The notes beneath the pieces were generated by a model, which was not told the DNA's origin, made no database searches, and worked only from the letters and a program-made list of their open reading frames with translations. Positions 8,394 through 19,200 of a DNA stretch of 64,000 nucleotides are shown here, piece by piece. Origin of the DNA: a virus; IMG/VR virus record IMGVR_UViG_3300026533_000002, positions 1 to 64,000 of that record, one strand, 5' to 3'. A program made the translations under genes and the position numbers. The first letter of the stretch is position 1. Each line of letters starts with the position of its first letter.

Positions 8394-9908
8394 ATGAGTA
8401 CAGCCATATCCGATGATGATGTAAAAGAATACTTAAAGCATAGTGATAGTGACTCATCTATATCGGACAAGTACAAGATAAATTATGATAGTTCAGGTGA
8501 CATTGAATTTACTAAGACAGTAAGTACTAGTAATAAGAGCTGGTATCAGAAAGGTGTTCTTGGAGATATAGATTCAGCAGCTTCTACATTTGACCAGTTC
8601 GTAGATACTACTACTAAAGATCTTGATAAAGGCATTACTAAAGCAGTAGACGATGTAATTGACATACCTTCTAACTTACATAAAGAATATAATAAGTTTG
8701 AAAAAGTTGTTGTAGACTTAGAAGAGTTTGGCGAAGAGATAGCTAAACAGACAGGGTTATCTGGCGACAGGCAAGATGATGAAAAGGCTATTAGTAACTC
8801 AGCTGATAGGCTTGAAGACCTTCAAGAACAATTACAAGAAGATGTATCAGGTATAGATGATAACAGCTTTATGGGTGAGATATTTACATTATCTTATAAT
8901 AATAAAGTTAGAGATGCTATAGATTCCTCAGAGTACTATACCGAATTAACTAGGTATGAAGGTCTTGTAGATAAGTACGAGAAAGAGTACGCTGTAGGTA
9001 TCCTACTGGATAAACTAGCTGAAGATATGCCTATCATGAAACCTATGTTAGGTTCGTTTAGAATTATAGGTGGGCTATTTAATGAGGTAGATGCCTTAGG
9101 TAGGTCTATAGATGATGGGGAACTTGCTAACTCTCTAGAGCATACATTTAAAATAGCCGGTATTGCACTAGCATTGTACGGTATCTACGTAACAATACCT
9201 GTATGCCCTTTATGTGCTGGATTTATGATAGCTGGACTAGTTTCATCTTTAGATGCTGCTTATGGTAATAGTCAAATATTAGGTGCAGTATTTAACGTCC
9301 TTGATGAGATATTTACTGGAGAGCTACTACAGCTAGACGAGAGATGGGGAGAGGGTTGGAATAGTTTTGATGAGGATAGTAAATACTATCAAGATACAAT
9401 AGCTTACACTCAGATAACACTTTCAATAGCTGCTGCTATTTCTTCTCTTTATGTTCCTACTACTCCGACCGATACTTCAGCTACTGGGCAAGTAATGGCT
9501 GCAACAGGCACAGCTTCTAAGTACTATGGCCTACTTCAACAAGCTCAGCAAATCAATGATATAGTTGAACAATATAATAACTTAGATAACCTAGAGACAG
9601 AGCTAAGAGATAGGCAGGATCTTATCACTAAGAGACAGTCAGATGCTAGAAGAAACAAGATGTTTAAAGCTTATAGAGAGATGGAGTCTATGCTTACTGA
9701 TGAAGATATAGCTATACTTAACTATGAGTACATGCTTTATAATGACCCTACTGCAGTTATAGATCCTGAACTACTTATTAGAGGCAATCCTTCTACTAAT
9801 AGAAGTAGTGGTAATAGTGATGCTACTAGCTTTGGATTTGAAGAGTTATTTGATTATGAAACTATGAATGGTGGTAGTAACTATACTAATTCAATGCTAT
9901 TTGGATAG
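8394..9908 (+). CDS. Internal virion protein with hydrophobic core
   Basis: Protein of 504 aa: an acidic helical N-terminal half (coiled-coil-like to ~residue 190), a hydrophobic stretch at about residues 250-285 (IAGIALALYGIYV, FMIAGLVSSL, with a CPLC motif), a second apolar segment near 340-355 (QITLSIAAAISSLYV), then a helical charged tail. Phage internal proteins that enter the host membrane during DNA ejection often look like this. The position corresponds to the N4 52-53 region. Family not recognised. Confidence 0.6.
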   Translation: MSTAISDDDVKEYLKHSDSDSSISDKYKINYDSSGDIEFTKTVSTSNKSWYQKGVLGDIDSAASTFDQFVDTTTKDLDKGITKAVDDVIDIPSNLHKEYNKFEKVVVDLEEFGEEIAKQTGLSGDRQDDEKAISNSADRLEDLQEQLQEDVSGIDDNSFMGEIFTLSYNNKVRDAIDSSEYYTELTRYEGLVDKYEKEYAVGILLDKLAEDMPIMKPMLGSFRIIGGLFNEVDALGRSIDDGELANSLEHTFKIAGIALALYGIYVTIPVCPLCAGFMIAGLVSSLDAAYGNSQILGAVFNVLDEIFTGELLQLDERWGEGWNSFDEDSKYYQDTIAYTQITLSIAAAISSLYVPTTPTDTSATGQVMAATGTASKYYGLLQQAQQINDIVEQYNNLDNLETELRDRQDLITKRQSDARRNKMFKAYREMESMLTDEDIAILNYEYMLYNDPTAVIDPELLIRGNPSTNRSSGNSDATSFGFEELFDYETMNGGSNYTNSMLFG

Positions 9909-10029
9909 GTTAAATACAGCCATATAAGCTATGTATTAGCTACAATACCATTTACTAGATATAATGTGTAGTGTAAGAGATAAAACTCCTTCACGGTAAA
10001 GTATAGCTCACTCTGGTACGTGGTTATGC

Positions 10030-10035
10030 TATAAT
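10030..10035 (+). promoter_or_regulatory. Putative extended -10 late promoter
   Basis: TGCTATAAT (TATAAT at 10030-10035, TG one base upstream) 20 bases before the 267-aa gene, in a 146-base gap. A sigma70 extended -10 needs no -35 box, and none is visible. The same TATGCTATAAT string occurs before the vRNAP gene (13219). Confidence 0.55.
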
Positions 10036-10054
10036 AAAATAAAAGGATATAACA

Positions 10055-10858
10055 ATGGGTCAATTAACAGCAGCAGAGAAAAAACAACTGGAGAGGGATG
10101 GTTTCATCATTAAAAATGGAGAGTATATAGAAGGCTCAGCTTTTGTAGGTATGCCTATCAATGCTACAAATAAAGAAAATCTTCAACAAGTTCAATCTTT
10201 AAGTCCTCCCGCTCAGAAACTTTCTACATGGGAACAGGTTAAAGGTACGACCAATTCTAATGTAATGGATTCATGGGCAATTAGAAATGCTAAAATAGAA
10301 GACCCTTATGGCGCTGCTTATGGCTACATGGATAAAGATGTATCAGCTAAACCTGTAAGTAGTATATACCAAGGGTTCGATGGAGATGTTGGTGTTAAAT
10401 CACTAGTAAAAGGCTATGCTCCTAGCAATACTACTGACTCATTCTTAAGTACTGATGACAGTAACTGGGGTACTATAAAAGATAATTGGAATAATTCTGG
10501 AACTCTTAAGCAATTAGGTGACGGCTCAGTAGTTAAGCAAGGACTGGTATGGAACTCTAAAGCAGGGTTTGGTGATTACGATAATGTAGGGCAGTATAAC
10601 TCATTAAACAACTTAACAGGAGATAAAGCTTTATCTAATAAAGACTTTGCATTAGGTGTGCAAAATGAGAACCAATCCACAGCTAATACTATAGGCCTTG
10701 CACAAGCTGGGTTAGGGGCTGCCTCATTAGTAGGTAATATGTGGGTAGCTAATGAGAATAGAAAGATTAAAGAAGATGCTTTAGATTACCAGAAAGAACA
10801 AGATGCAGCTGCAACAGCTAAGACAGATAAGTTCCAACGTAGATTAGGTGGTCTATAA
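10055..10858 (+). CDS. Hypothetical virion protein, 267 aa
   Basis: Starts after AAAGGATATAACA. Gly/Asn/Ser-rich body with a mildly hydrophobic segment near residues 215-232 (GLAQAGLGAASLVGNMWV) followed by a charged helix. Its stop overlaps the next ATG (TAATG). Position fits the N4 gp52 neighbourhood; a role in the virion interior is inferred only from that. Confidence 0.55.
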   Translation: MGQLTAAEKKQLERDGFIIKNGEYIEGSAFVGMPINATNKENLQQVQSLSPPAQKLSTWEQVKGTTNSNVMDSWAIRNAKIEDPYGAAYGYMDKDVSAKPVSSIYQGFDGDVGVKSLVKGYAPSNTTDSFLSTDDSNWGTIKDNWNNSGTLKQLGDGSVVKQGLVWNSKAGFGDYDNVGQYNSLNNLTGDKALSNKDFALGVQNENQSTANTIGLAQAGLGAASLVGNMWVANENRKIKEDALDYQKEQDAAATAKTDKFQRRLGGL

Positions 10859-13212
10859 TGGGTTACTATGAATCTAAGAGAAGAGGAGCACTAGTAAACC
10901 CTACTATAGAAATAGGTAATGTAAATGCTTCTACTAATGCTTTAATGGGCAACTTGAATAACTTTGTTAGTAATCAAAGACAACAAGATGCTGTTAATGT
11001 TCAACAAGCTCAGAGAGAAGAAGCTTTAGCTTTAGAAGCTGAGAAGTATAAAGCTGCTCAAACTAGGCTAGCTACTCAAGATGCTATGGCCGCAACTGCG
11101 TTCAATACTCAACAGTTAATTAGAAATAATCAACTAGCAGAGTATGGTAGAAAAGTAGACCAAAGAAATACATTAGCTGATCTTAATAAGAACTTTACTA
11201 CTGTTGGTATGAAGCAAGGTATGGGCCTAACTGAGGCAGATATAAATGCACAGTACAGTAAAGCTAACGATGCTTACGAGAAGGGGTTAGTTACTAAAGG
11301 ATTAGATAGAACTAATGAGCAAATAGCTGCAATGTCGCCTAAACAAAGAGATGCTTGGAGAGAGAGTACTAAAGGCTTATACACTGACCCATTCGACAAT
11401 GGTAAAGGTACTGGTCAAGCTGACTTTGAGAAGAAGTATTTAAAATCATTTAATACTGCTACAGATGCTACTTATACTCAAAGACATGATGCTATTATTA
11501 AAGCTTATACTGACAAAGGTATACCGCTAGACGTAGCCGAACAACAAGCTGCATTGAGATTGAAAGGTGCACAGACTGAAGCTCAGAAAGCAGAGTCATG
11601 GAATAAAGCAGCTGAGAAACAGTACGCTAGGGAAATGGAAGTATATAAAGTCGATCCTAAGTACCAGGCTAATATAATTAAGTATAATGAGTCTCTACAA
11701 GGTAATACAGCTAGTGGAAGTACTAAGTCAGGTAAAGATGCTTTATCTGATGTATTTAAAGCTAATGGAGTAAAAGCTAAAAACATAGCTGGTAGTTTAA
11801 ACATAATAGACGATTCTTTGATGGAAGTAAATAAAGCACTTCCTGACGGTGTAGATAAGTTTACTACAGATGATATTACTAAGTACGTAGCAGCCTCTAT
11901 AGAAGAAGGTGGATTTTTCTCTAGTACAGGTGTTAATAGTGAAGCTCTTAAGGCACTTATTATAAGTGGAGCTAAGACTGGAGACATTAAACATACTAAG
12001 AAAGGTACACCTATAGCTTTACCTGATATTAAAGAACCTAAGTATAAGACTTACACGGTACCTGAAGCTAGGACAGCTCAGGAGTTACTAGATATTTATA
12101 AAGAGCCTACAGTTAGCAAGGTCAATAACTTAGAGACTATAAGTGATACCATTAAGAACACAGAGAATGGTACAGTTGGTAAAAGTATCTCACCTAGTGA
12201 AAAAGTAACCCCATTGACGGGCGGACAGAAAATCGATATAATTAATACAAGTAATGAAGGCGTTATAGTAGATAAAGATGGGAAAGCAGTAACAAATACT
12301 GCAATTAAAAGTAAGTTGGAGAAAGTTAGAGAAGCTCTTGAGTATAAGAGCACTACTGGAGCTCCAAAAGCTATGTACAGTTTTATACCTAAAGAAGGTT
12401 CTAAAGGTAGTTTTGCAGAGGATGCAGGTATTGCAACTACTGACGGTTCAGGCTCTAAGAAGTTACTAAATTATCAGAATGCACTTAAGAAGCTGTCAGA
12501 GAAGGATAGAGTTAAGTACTTTGAATCATTGGAACCTAGGTATAGAGAACAAGCTTTTAAACTAGCAAATACACTTGAAAGAGGATTTATTACTGGTAAT
12601 GTTGGAAGCTGGGGTTATGATGTGTATGATTCTACTACAGGTACAATAGGTGACATTTGGAGAGGCGGTAAAGCAGCAGCAGGTTCAGTGTATGATTTCC
12701 TAGCTTATGATGCTATAAATAAAGACCCAGACAAAAGAGATATAAATACTAGAGTTCTAGACGCTGTAGGTAAGTCTGCATATGAAAAGGATACTAAACA
12801 GGATAAGTATAATGAATCATTAGATACCTTACGCAAAGTATTTAGAGGCGAAGTACCTGCTATTACAGTACCTAATAAATCTATAGATGAACTAGGTAAA
12901 ACAGGACCAATCACTGCTAGTAAAAATAAGTACATAAAACAGCTACTATCTACCAAAGTACTTACGCCTAAAAGTTACAGCAACTTAGTCAATGCTTTGG
13001 ATGGAGGTACTCCAGAACATAGTACTAGTACGTTATCTCCTGTAGAGCCTATTAGAACTAAATTTATGGATCAAGATGTTCTAGCAACTAAAGTTGTAGA
13101 TGATGTACTAAGTAGCTCAAAAGGTTTTGAAGATGCAATTAGACGCTTTATAGCTGTTGGAATATCAGCAGATGAGGCTAAAACTCTAGCTATGAATTAC
13201 TACAGACCATAA
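10858..13212 (+). CDS. Large internal virion protein upstream of vRNAP
   Basis: Protein of 784 aa. Residues ~1-130 are Gln/Ala-rich and helical; the middle is Lys/Ser/Thr-rich; the C-terminal ~200 residues include GNVGSWGYDVYDSTTGTIGD and YDFLAYDAINKDPDKRD. No catalytic motif recognised. Coupled by overlap to the 267-aa gene, and followed after 42 bases by the vRNAP gene with its own promoter. It corresponds by position to N4 gp51 and is probably ejected or packed with the vRNAP. Confidence 0.6.
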   Translation: MGYYESKRRGALVNPTIEIGNVNASTNALMGNLNNFVSNQRQQDAVNVQQAQREEALALEAEKYKAAQTRLATQDAMAATAFNTQQLIRNNQLAEYGRKVDQRNTLADLNKNFTTVGMKQGMGLTEADINAQYSKANDAYEKGLVTKGLDRTNEQIAAMSPKQRDAWRESTKGLYTDPFDNGKGTGQADFEKKYLKSFNTATDATYTQRHDAIIKAYTDKGIPLDVAEQQAALRLKGAQTEAQKAESWNKAAEKQYAREMEVYKVDPKYQANIIKYNESLQGNTASGSTKSGKDALSDVFKANGVKAKNIAGSLNIIDDSLMEVNKALPDGVDKFTTDDITKYVAASIEEGGFFSSTGVNSEALKALIISGAKTGDIKHTKKGTPIALPDIKEPKYKTYTVPEARTAQELLDIYKEPTVSKVNNLETISDTIKNTENGTVGKSISPSEKVTPLTGGQKIDIINTSNEGVIVDKDGKAVTNTAIKSKLEKVREALEYKSTTGAPKAMYSFIPKEGSKGSFAEDAGIATTDGSGSKKLLNYQNALKKLSEKDRVKYFESLEPRYREQAFKLANTLERGFITGNVGSWGYDVYDSTTGTIGDIWRGGKAAAGSVYDFLAYDAINKDPDKRDINTRVLDAVGKSAYEKDTKQDKYNESLDTLRKVFRGEVPAITVPNKSIDELGKTGPITASKNKYIKQLLSTKVLTPKSYSNLVNALDGGTPEHSTSTLSPVEPIRTKFMDQDVLATKVVDDVLSSSKGFEDAIRRFIAVGISADEAKTLAMNYYRP

Positions 13213-13218
13213 CTATGC

Positions 13219-13224
13219 TATAAT
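13219..13224 (+). promoter_or_regulatory. Extended -10 promoter of the vRNAP gene
   Basis: TATGCTATAAT with TATAAT at 13219-13224. Expected transcription start is about 13230-13232, inside the left arm of the hairpin at 13222-13250, so transcripts from here lack most of that arm. Confidence 0.55.
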
Positions 13225-13250
13225 TATCCTTATATAACTTAAGGATAATT
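13222..13250 (+). promoter_or_regulatory. Hairpin sequestering the vRNAP ribosome-binding site
   Basis: Perfect 11-bp inverted repeat: AATTATCCTTA (13222-13232) and TAAGGATAATT (13240-13250) with loop TATAACT. The right arm contains AAGGA, the only ribosome-binding site before the ATG at 13255. A read-through transcript would fold and hide it; one starting at the adjacent promoter would not. Confidence 0.6.
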
Positions 13251-13254
13251 ACTC

Positions 13255-16200
13255 ATGAACGTAGACTTCACTCAATATAATAAAGACTTACAAGCTAGCT
13301 TAGTAACGCCTACTCTAACTCAGAATAAAGCTAATAGGTTAGCAGAAAGAACTGCAAGTAAAGCTCGTAGGTTGAGTGTTTCTGATGTGAATACATTATC
13401 ACCTATGGAGCTACAAGAACAAGCTTCAAACCTGATGTTACAACAACTATATAGAGATGATAAAGGTTTATACAGATATGACTTTGACACTTTAGATAGT
13501 GAAGGTAACTGGGCTAATCCTAACAAAAAGATCCGCTTTAACGAGGTTAACCAGTATGGTCAGCCTAATATAGAAAACTACTACATAGACAATAATACTA
13601 ATAATACTGAAATGAAAGCTGGTATAGCTAGATCAGATGTTAATCCAAACTTTATTAACCCTACCACAGGTGTACCAATTACTCCTTTCGAAGCTAGATA
13701 TATGGATAAGAAAGATAAACCTTCACCATACTTAGGAGGAGGAAGTAAATATGATGGTACTCCTGGAAGTTTAGGAGTTACTCCTGGTGACGGTGCTTTA
13801 CTAGATATTACATTACCATACAATACTGCATCTACCTTAGAACAAATAAGATTACAAAATAAAGGTGAGTTAGAGAATAGAAGCTCTGGAATCACTAAAC
13901 AAGACTACTATGCTGCTAAGAAACTAAGAGGTCCTGGAGCTAGTGAGTATAGCCCATCTATAACTAATGAAGAACTAGGCATACAAGCATCTCCTATGTG
14001 GAATGTGGGCTACAAAGGTAAAGATGAAGAACTGCCTAAAGACACTTACATGCCTATGGAAGGTAAGTTTACTACTGAAACAGGCTCATCTAGTAGAGGA
14101 CTTACTGATAAAGAGTATGAGAAACTAAAAGAAGAGTTGAAAGAACCTAACGGTAGAGTAGAGAACTGGGTAGATGCATTACAATTTAGCTTCGGACGTA
14201 TGGGCGCAGAAGTTGGTGATGCAATAATAGATGCAGGTGTTAGAATAGGTAAGGAAGGTGCTAAAGCCTTAACTGACCTAACAGAAGATGATATTAATAC
14301 TGCACTAACTAAAGGTACTCTAGGTAAGACTAAGCTGTTTGATAAGAATATGAACTTTACTTATTTTGATAAGTATAAGACTGGTAAAGAGTATGGCTAT
14401 GACAATACTAGAGTAATAGAAGTTCAAGAAGATGTGTCCGCAGCTTGGAAGTCTGGTGACCCTATACAGATAGCAGGTGCAGTTTTATCTGCTATACCTA
14501 AAGCAGGGCCAGAGTTTGCATTAGAAAGTTTTGCAGAGATGGCTGGAGGTGTTGGAACTTTACCTAGTAAAGCTGGGTTAACTGCATTCTCGTTACTAGC
14601 TGCTAAATATGATAATGAAATGTTAGAAGATAGAGAAAAAATAACAGGTAGACCAGCTACTAATGCTGAAAGACTTGGTACTGGTATAGCAGCTATTGCT
14701 GTGGCAGGGCTTAATAGATTAGGAGCTGGAGAAGCTATAGGAGATACTAATGTAGTTAATACATTACTATCAACTGTTATTAAAGACGGTACTGAAGGAG
14801 CTGTTAAAAGTGCACTTAAGTCAGCAGTTAAGGTACTAGCTGTTACAGGTGGTAAAGGAACTTATGAAGGGTTAGAGGAAGTTGTCCAAGACTATACTCA
14901 ACAAATAGGTACTAAGTATGGAACTAAAAAAGAGAAAGACTTAACTAACTATAATAAAGTAGGTGAAGCATCTCTACAATCATTTACTGGTGGTATGGCT
15001 GCTGGTTCTACTATTTCAGCTGCTGGACAAGGATACTCAACTATAGCTGATGGTAAGAAACCTACTACACCTACTACTGGGGATACAGAAGTACAAGAAG
15101 TACCTGAACCTGAAGTAGCTAGGCAAGAACCTCCTAAGGTTAAGAGAACTGCTAAAGAATCGACAGAAGCGTTCGGTGCTGCGTATGCAGAGAAACTTAA
15201 AGGCTCAGCTCCTAAAATGGAGATACTACAATTAACTCAGAACCATTTAGACGAAGTTAGAGGTATGGAGGATAGTCCAGATAAAGTTCACTTCGAAAGT
15301 TTACTTAAAGGTGTAGTAGAACAAACTAAGTCTGATATTATAAAAGAACTAGATTCAGATAAGAGTAGTGATACTATAAATACTATCAACAAATCTTTCG
15401 GCTCAGACCCTGTAATGGAAGATACTATATTTAATGCTGAAGAAGCAGGAGATACTAAACTAGCTGATAAGATAATAGAAGCTAGTGATAAGCTAGGTAC
15501 TAAGGAAGCTAAGGAAGTTAAAGCTAAAGTAGAGTCTATTAAAGAAGAAGTAAAAATACTTAAGTCTATTAAGCAAGTAGAAGATGAAGTTACTAAAGGA
15601 AGTAAAGGTTATGGCACTTACTTCAAAGATGCTAAGAAAGGTATATACGACTTAATTACTGCTAATAAGAATAATGATGAGGAAGGGCAAGATAAAGCAT
15701 TTAAAACTGTTACTGATAACTTAAAGCGGTTAGATAGCTTTAAAAAGTCACAAACAGCTAAGTTAAGTAAGTTACAGGAAGCTGAGGCTGAAGGTATCCA
15801 GAAAATGGCTGATGAGGTAAGTATACCTTTAACTAGCAATAACTATAAAGAGATAGCATTAGCTCACATTAAAAAGTATTACCACGGTAAACTACCTTAT
15901 ACTAAGATACCTGTTAAGTATAGTAAGTACAGCGATCCATTTGATATGGATATTGGACATATAGCTTCTCATTATGCAAAAGGTAGTAATATTGGTCTGT
16001 ATAAAACTATGGGTGAAATAGAGAATTCTATCAATAGTATGGACAAATTAACAGGCAATATCAATGATAGAATAGCAGCTTTGAATGAAGCTCCTACAGA
16101 TACAAATAAGGTACCTACAAGCGACGAAGTAGTTTCAAAGGGTACATTACCTATACAAGAGGATTCTAAGCCTACAGGAGCTCCTACAGTCTCTGATGAA

Positions 16201-19200
16201 GTTATTACTGAAGATAGTGTAGATACTAAAGATACTACTGTTACTGGTAAAGTTAAAGGAGAATCAGTAGCTGCTAAAGCTATTAAAGAATCTAAAGTCC
16301 CTAACAATACTATAGTAGATAAGTTAAAACAAGTTGATCCTGAGTATAGTGAGTACACTCAAGAAGATGTAGATAATGGAACTATCACTGAAGAAGAACT
16401 TACTAGTCTACAAGAAGAGAAAGATGACGTACCTAACACATTAATAAGTTTAGTTGAAAGAAATAAGCTACCTATTAGAGTAGTAAGAGATACTATTAAA
16501 GAGCTAGAAGAAGATATCGGTGCCATACAAACACCAGATAAACCTAACTTAATTAATAAGTTACTTGAAACTTCTACAGTAAGTGAAAAAGAGTTAGCTA
16601 AAGCTTTAGAAAATGAGACTCCAGCAGCAGTAGATTACTCTGAAGAAGATGTTGCTGATGGGACAATAACAGAAGCTGACTTGAAGAGTCTGCACGGTGA
16701 AGATGGGGAGTTTGATGGTACACTAGTAAGACTAATTGATAATGGATTATTACCTGTAAAACTTGTTAAGCATACAATAAACATGTTAGAAAAAGAGAGT
16801 GCCTCTGACAATAAAGATAAGGCACCTACAAGCCCTAAAGGCAAAGTAGAGGATAAAGTACCAGCAACTCCTACTAAAACTCCTTCAGAGCAAAGTATAG
16901 CCCAGCTTACTAGTGATGAGCCAGAGATACCAACAGTACCAGACTATGTAACAGATGATGAGGTGATAGTTGATTATGGTGGGCACAGCATAGATGAAGA
17001 GATAGATTATACTGATACTACTGTATACGAAGAGGAAGCTACTACTATTAGAGATATGTTTAAAGATGTATCTACTGAAGGTAAGTCTAAAGCTGAAGCA
17101 TTCTTAATCAAATCTATACAAAATGATACTACTGGTAAAGTTACTGAAGCAGTAATAGCTGACATAGATGAGTTACAAGGTAGAATAGAATCTATTAACG
17201 ATGTCATAGCTAATTCTGAGGGTGGTTTAAGTAAAGACTTCGATAGAACAGCAGCCTTAAAGAATACTAGAAATAAGTTATCTAAAATAATAGAAGATGT
17301 TAATGCTAAGATTACTGATGCTAAAGAGCGTAAAGCACACGAAGCTACTCTAACAAAGAATATAGTTAACTTAGCTAAAGCTCAAGCTAAAATAGCTAAC
17401 GAGATTAAATCCCTTAAATTAGGTAAAGCAGGTCCATTGAAAGGAGCTAAAGCCTTAACTACTAAGATCAATGCTATGTATGATAAGACGAAGCCTAAAA
17501 TAAAAACTACTAAGCAGGCTAGTAAAGCTAAAGCTACTTTTAAAGAGCAACAAGCTGAGTCAGAAGATTCTATTAGAGGTACTAAAGCTATTAAAGAAAT
17601 ATTAAGTGATAGTATTAATAAAGGTAGGACTGCTAAGGCTGGGGAAGGTATAGGTAAGACATTAAGACAATCACTAGCTAAGGTTAAACAAGACTTAGTA
17701 GCTTCATTACCAGCTAATATCTATGAACCTGTAAAGAATAGTACTAGTAGAATATCAGCATCTAATATGAAAGTAGATGCTATTAGTGATACGTCAGCTG
17801 CTATAGCTTATGACGTAATGGATACATTAAAGACAGTATTAGCACCAGCTAACTCTATGGAAGAAGTTGAATTTACAGATAAGCAAGGCAATGTTAAGAA
17901 GTCTAAAGCTACTAATAGAGAATATGAACATTGGAGCAACTCTCCAGGTAGATCTCTATTATTTGATAGCAATGGAGATATACAGCCTAATGTTGCATTA
18001 GCTATTGGAGCATCTGTGTTTGAGTTAATAGGTTTAGGTAGTAGTGAGATTGGTATTAATGATAGTAACTCTATATCAAGAGCATTAACTATACAAGAAC
18101 ATGAAGTAACTCCAGCTATGAGAACATTACTAAAAGAAGGAAGCTTTAGAAAGTTAGTAGCTTTCAAACTAGGTAAGTCTATTGAGACATCTCTAGGTAT
18201 TAGAGTTAGAGATGATGCTTCTACTGTTGAATCTCAGAGATTTACTACAGACTTAGGTAATATGGCTTTACTATATGCTCAAGAAAGAGGTTATATAAAG
18301 CCTATGACTAAAGAGAATTCTATTAAAGTAGAAGAATATAATCAAATAGTAGGCAGTAGCTCAGATGTAGCTGAAGGATCTATTATACCTATGGTTACAC
18401 TTAGTCATCTTGACAATGCTAGAGAGAAAGCCAAGATGGTAGCTAACTCTAAAGCTGTGTTTGAAGACTTAGAAAAGGTACTTAAGATAGAGAGAACTGT
18501 TAAAGGTGTGTTATTCAAGAAACCTAAAGTAACTACTAAATCTAAGATGAGAAAGAACGAAGCTACTGTTGAGCCTGAAGAATCTAAAGATGTTATATCT
18601 AATGTACTAGAGCCAACTGAGTACGGTGTACATATGGAAGCTGTAAATAGATTAAAGAAGTTCACTAGAGAACAAGCATTAAAAGTAATGGGTTTTAAGA
18701 CTGCTTTAGAGATGAATGGTCAAGAGGCTTCTGAAGGTAAGAAGTATATACCTGGAATGGCTAAGGATGATAGAGAAGGACAAGTAGCTAAGAATGCTGC
18801 ACTGGTGGCTGAATATGATGATTTAATGGAACTTCATAATACTGTAGATACTAAGAAAGAAAACAATAAGATGTGGTTTGAATGGTTCTTTACTAAGAAT
18901 GGTAGATTTATATTAGACAGTATAGGTATTAATCCTCAGACTAATAAGAACTTACATAGATGGCTAGTAAGCCCTTTAAAACAACATAACAATCTTATTA
19001 TGATGAATAGTAAGAAAGATGTTACAGTATTTAAGTTAGCAGTAAATCAATCATTTGGCGTGTCTATAGATAAGTTATCTGAAGAGACTAATATGAAAGT
19101 AGCTGACCATATATTAGCTATGGATGCGGATGAGCTAGAGACTCTTATTAGTGAAAAAGCTAAAATAGATACTGGACTTAAAGAGTCTAACGGTAAAGCT

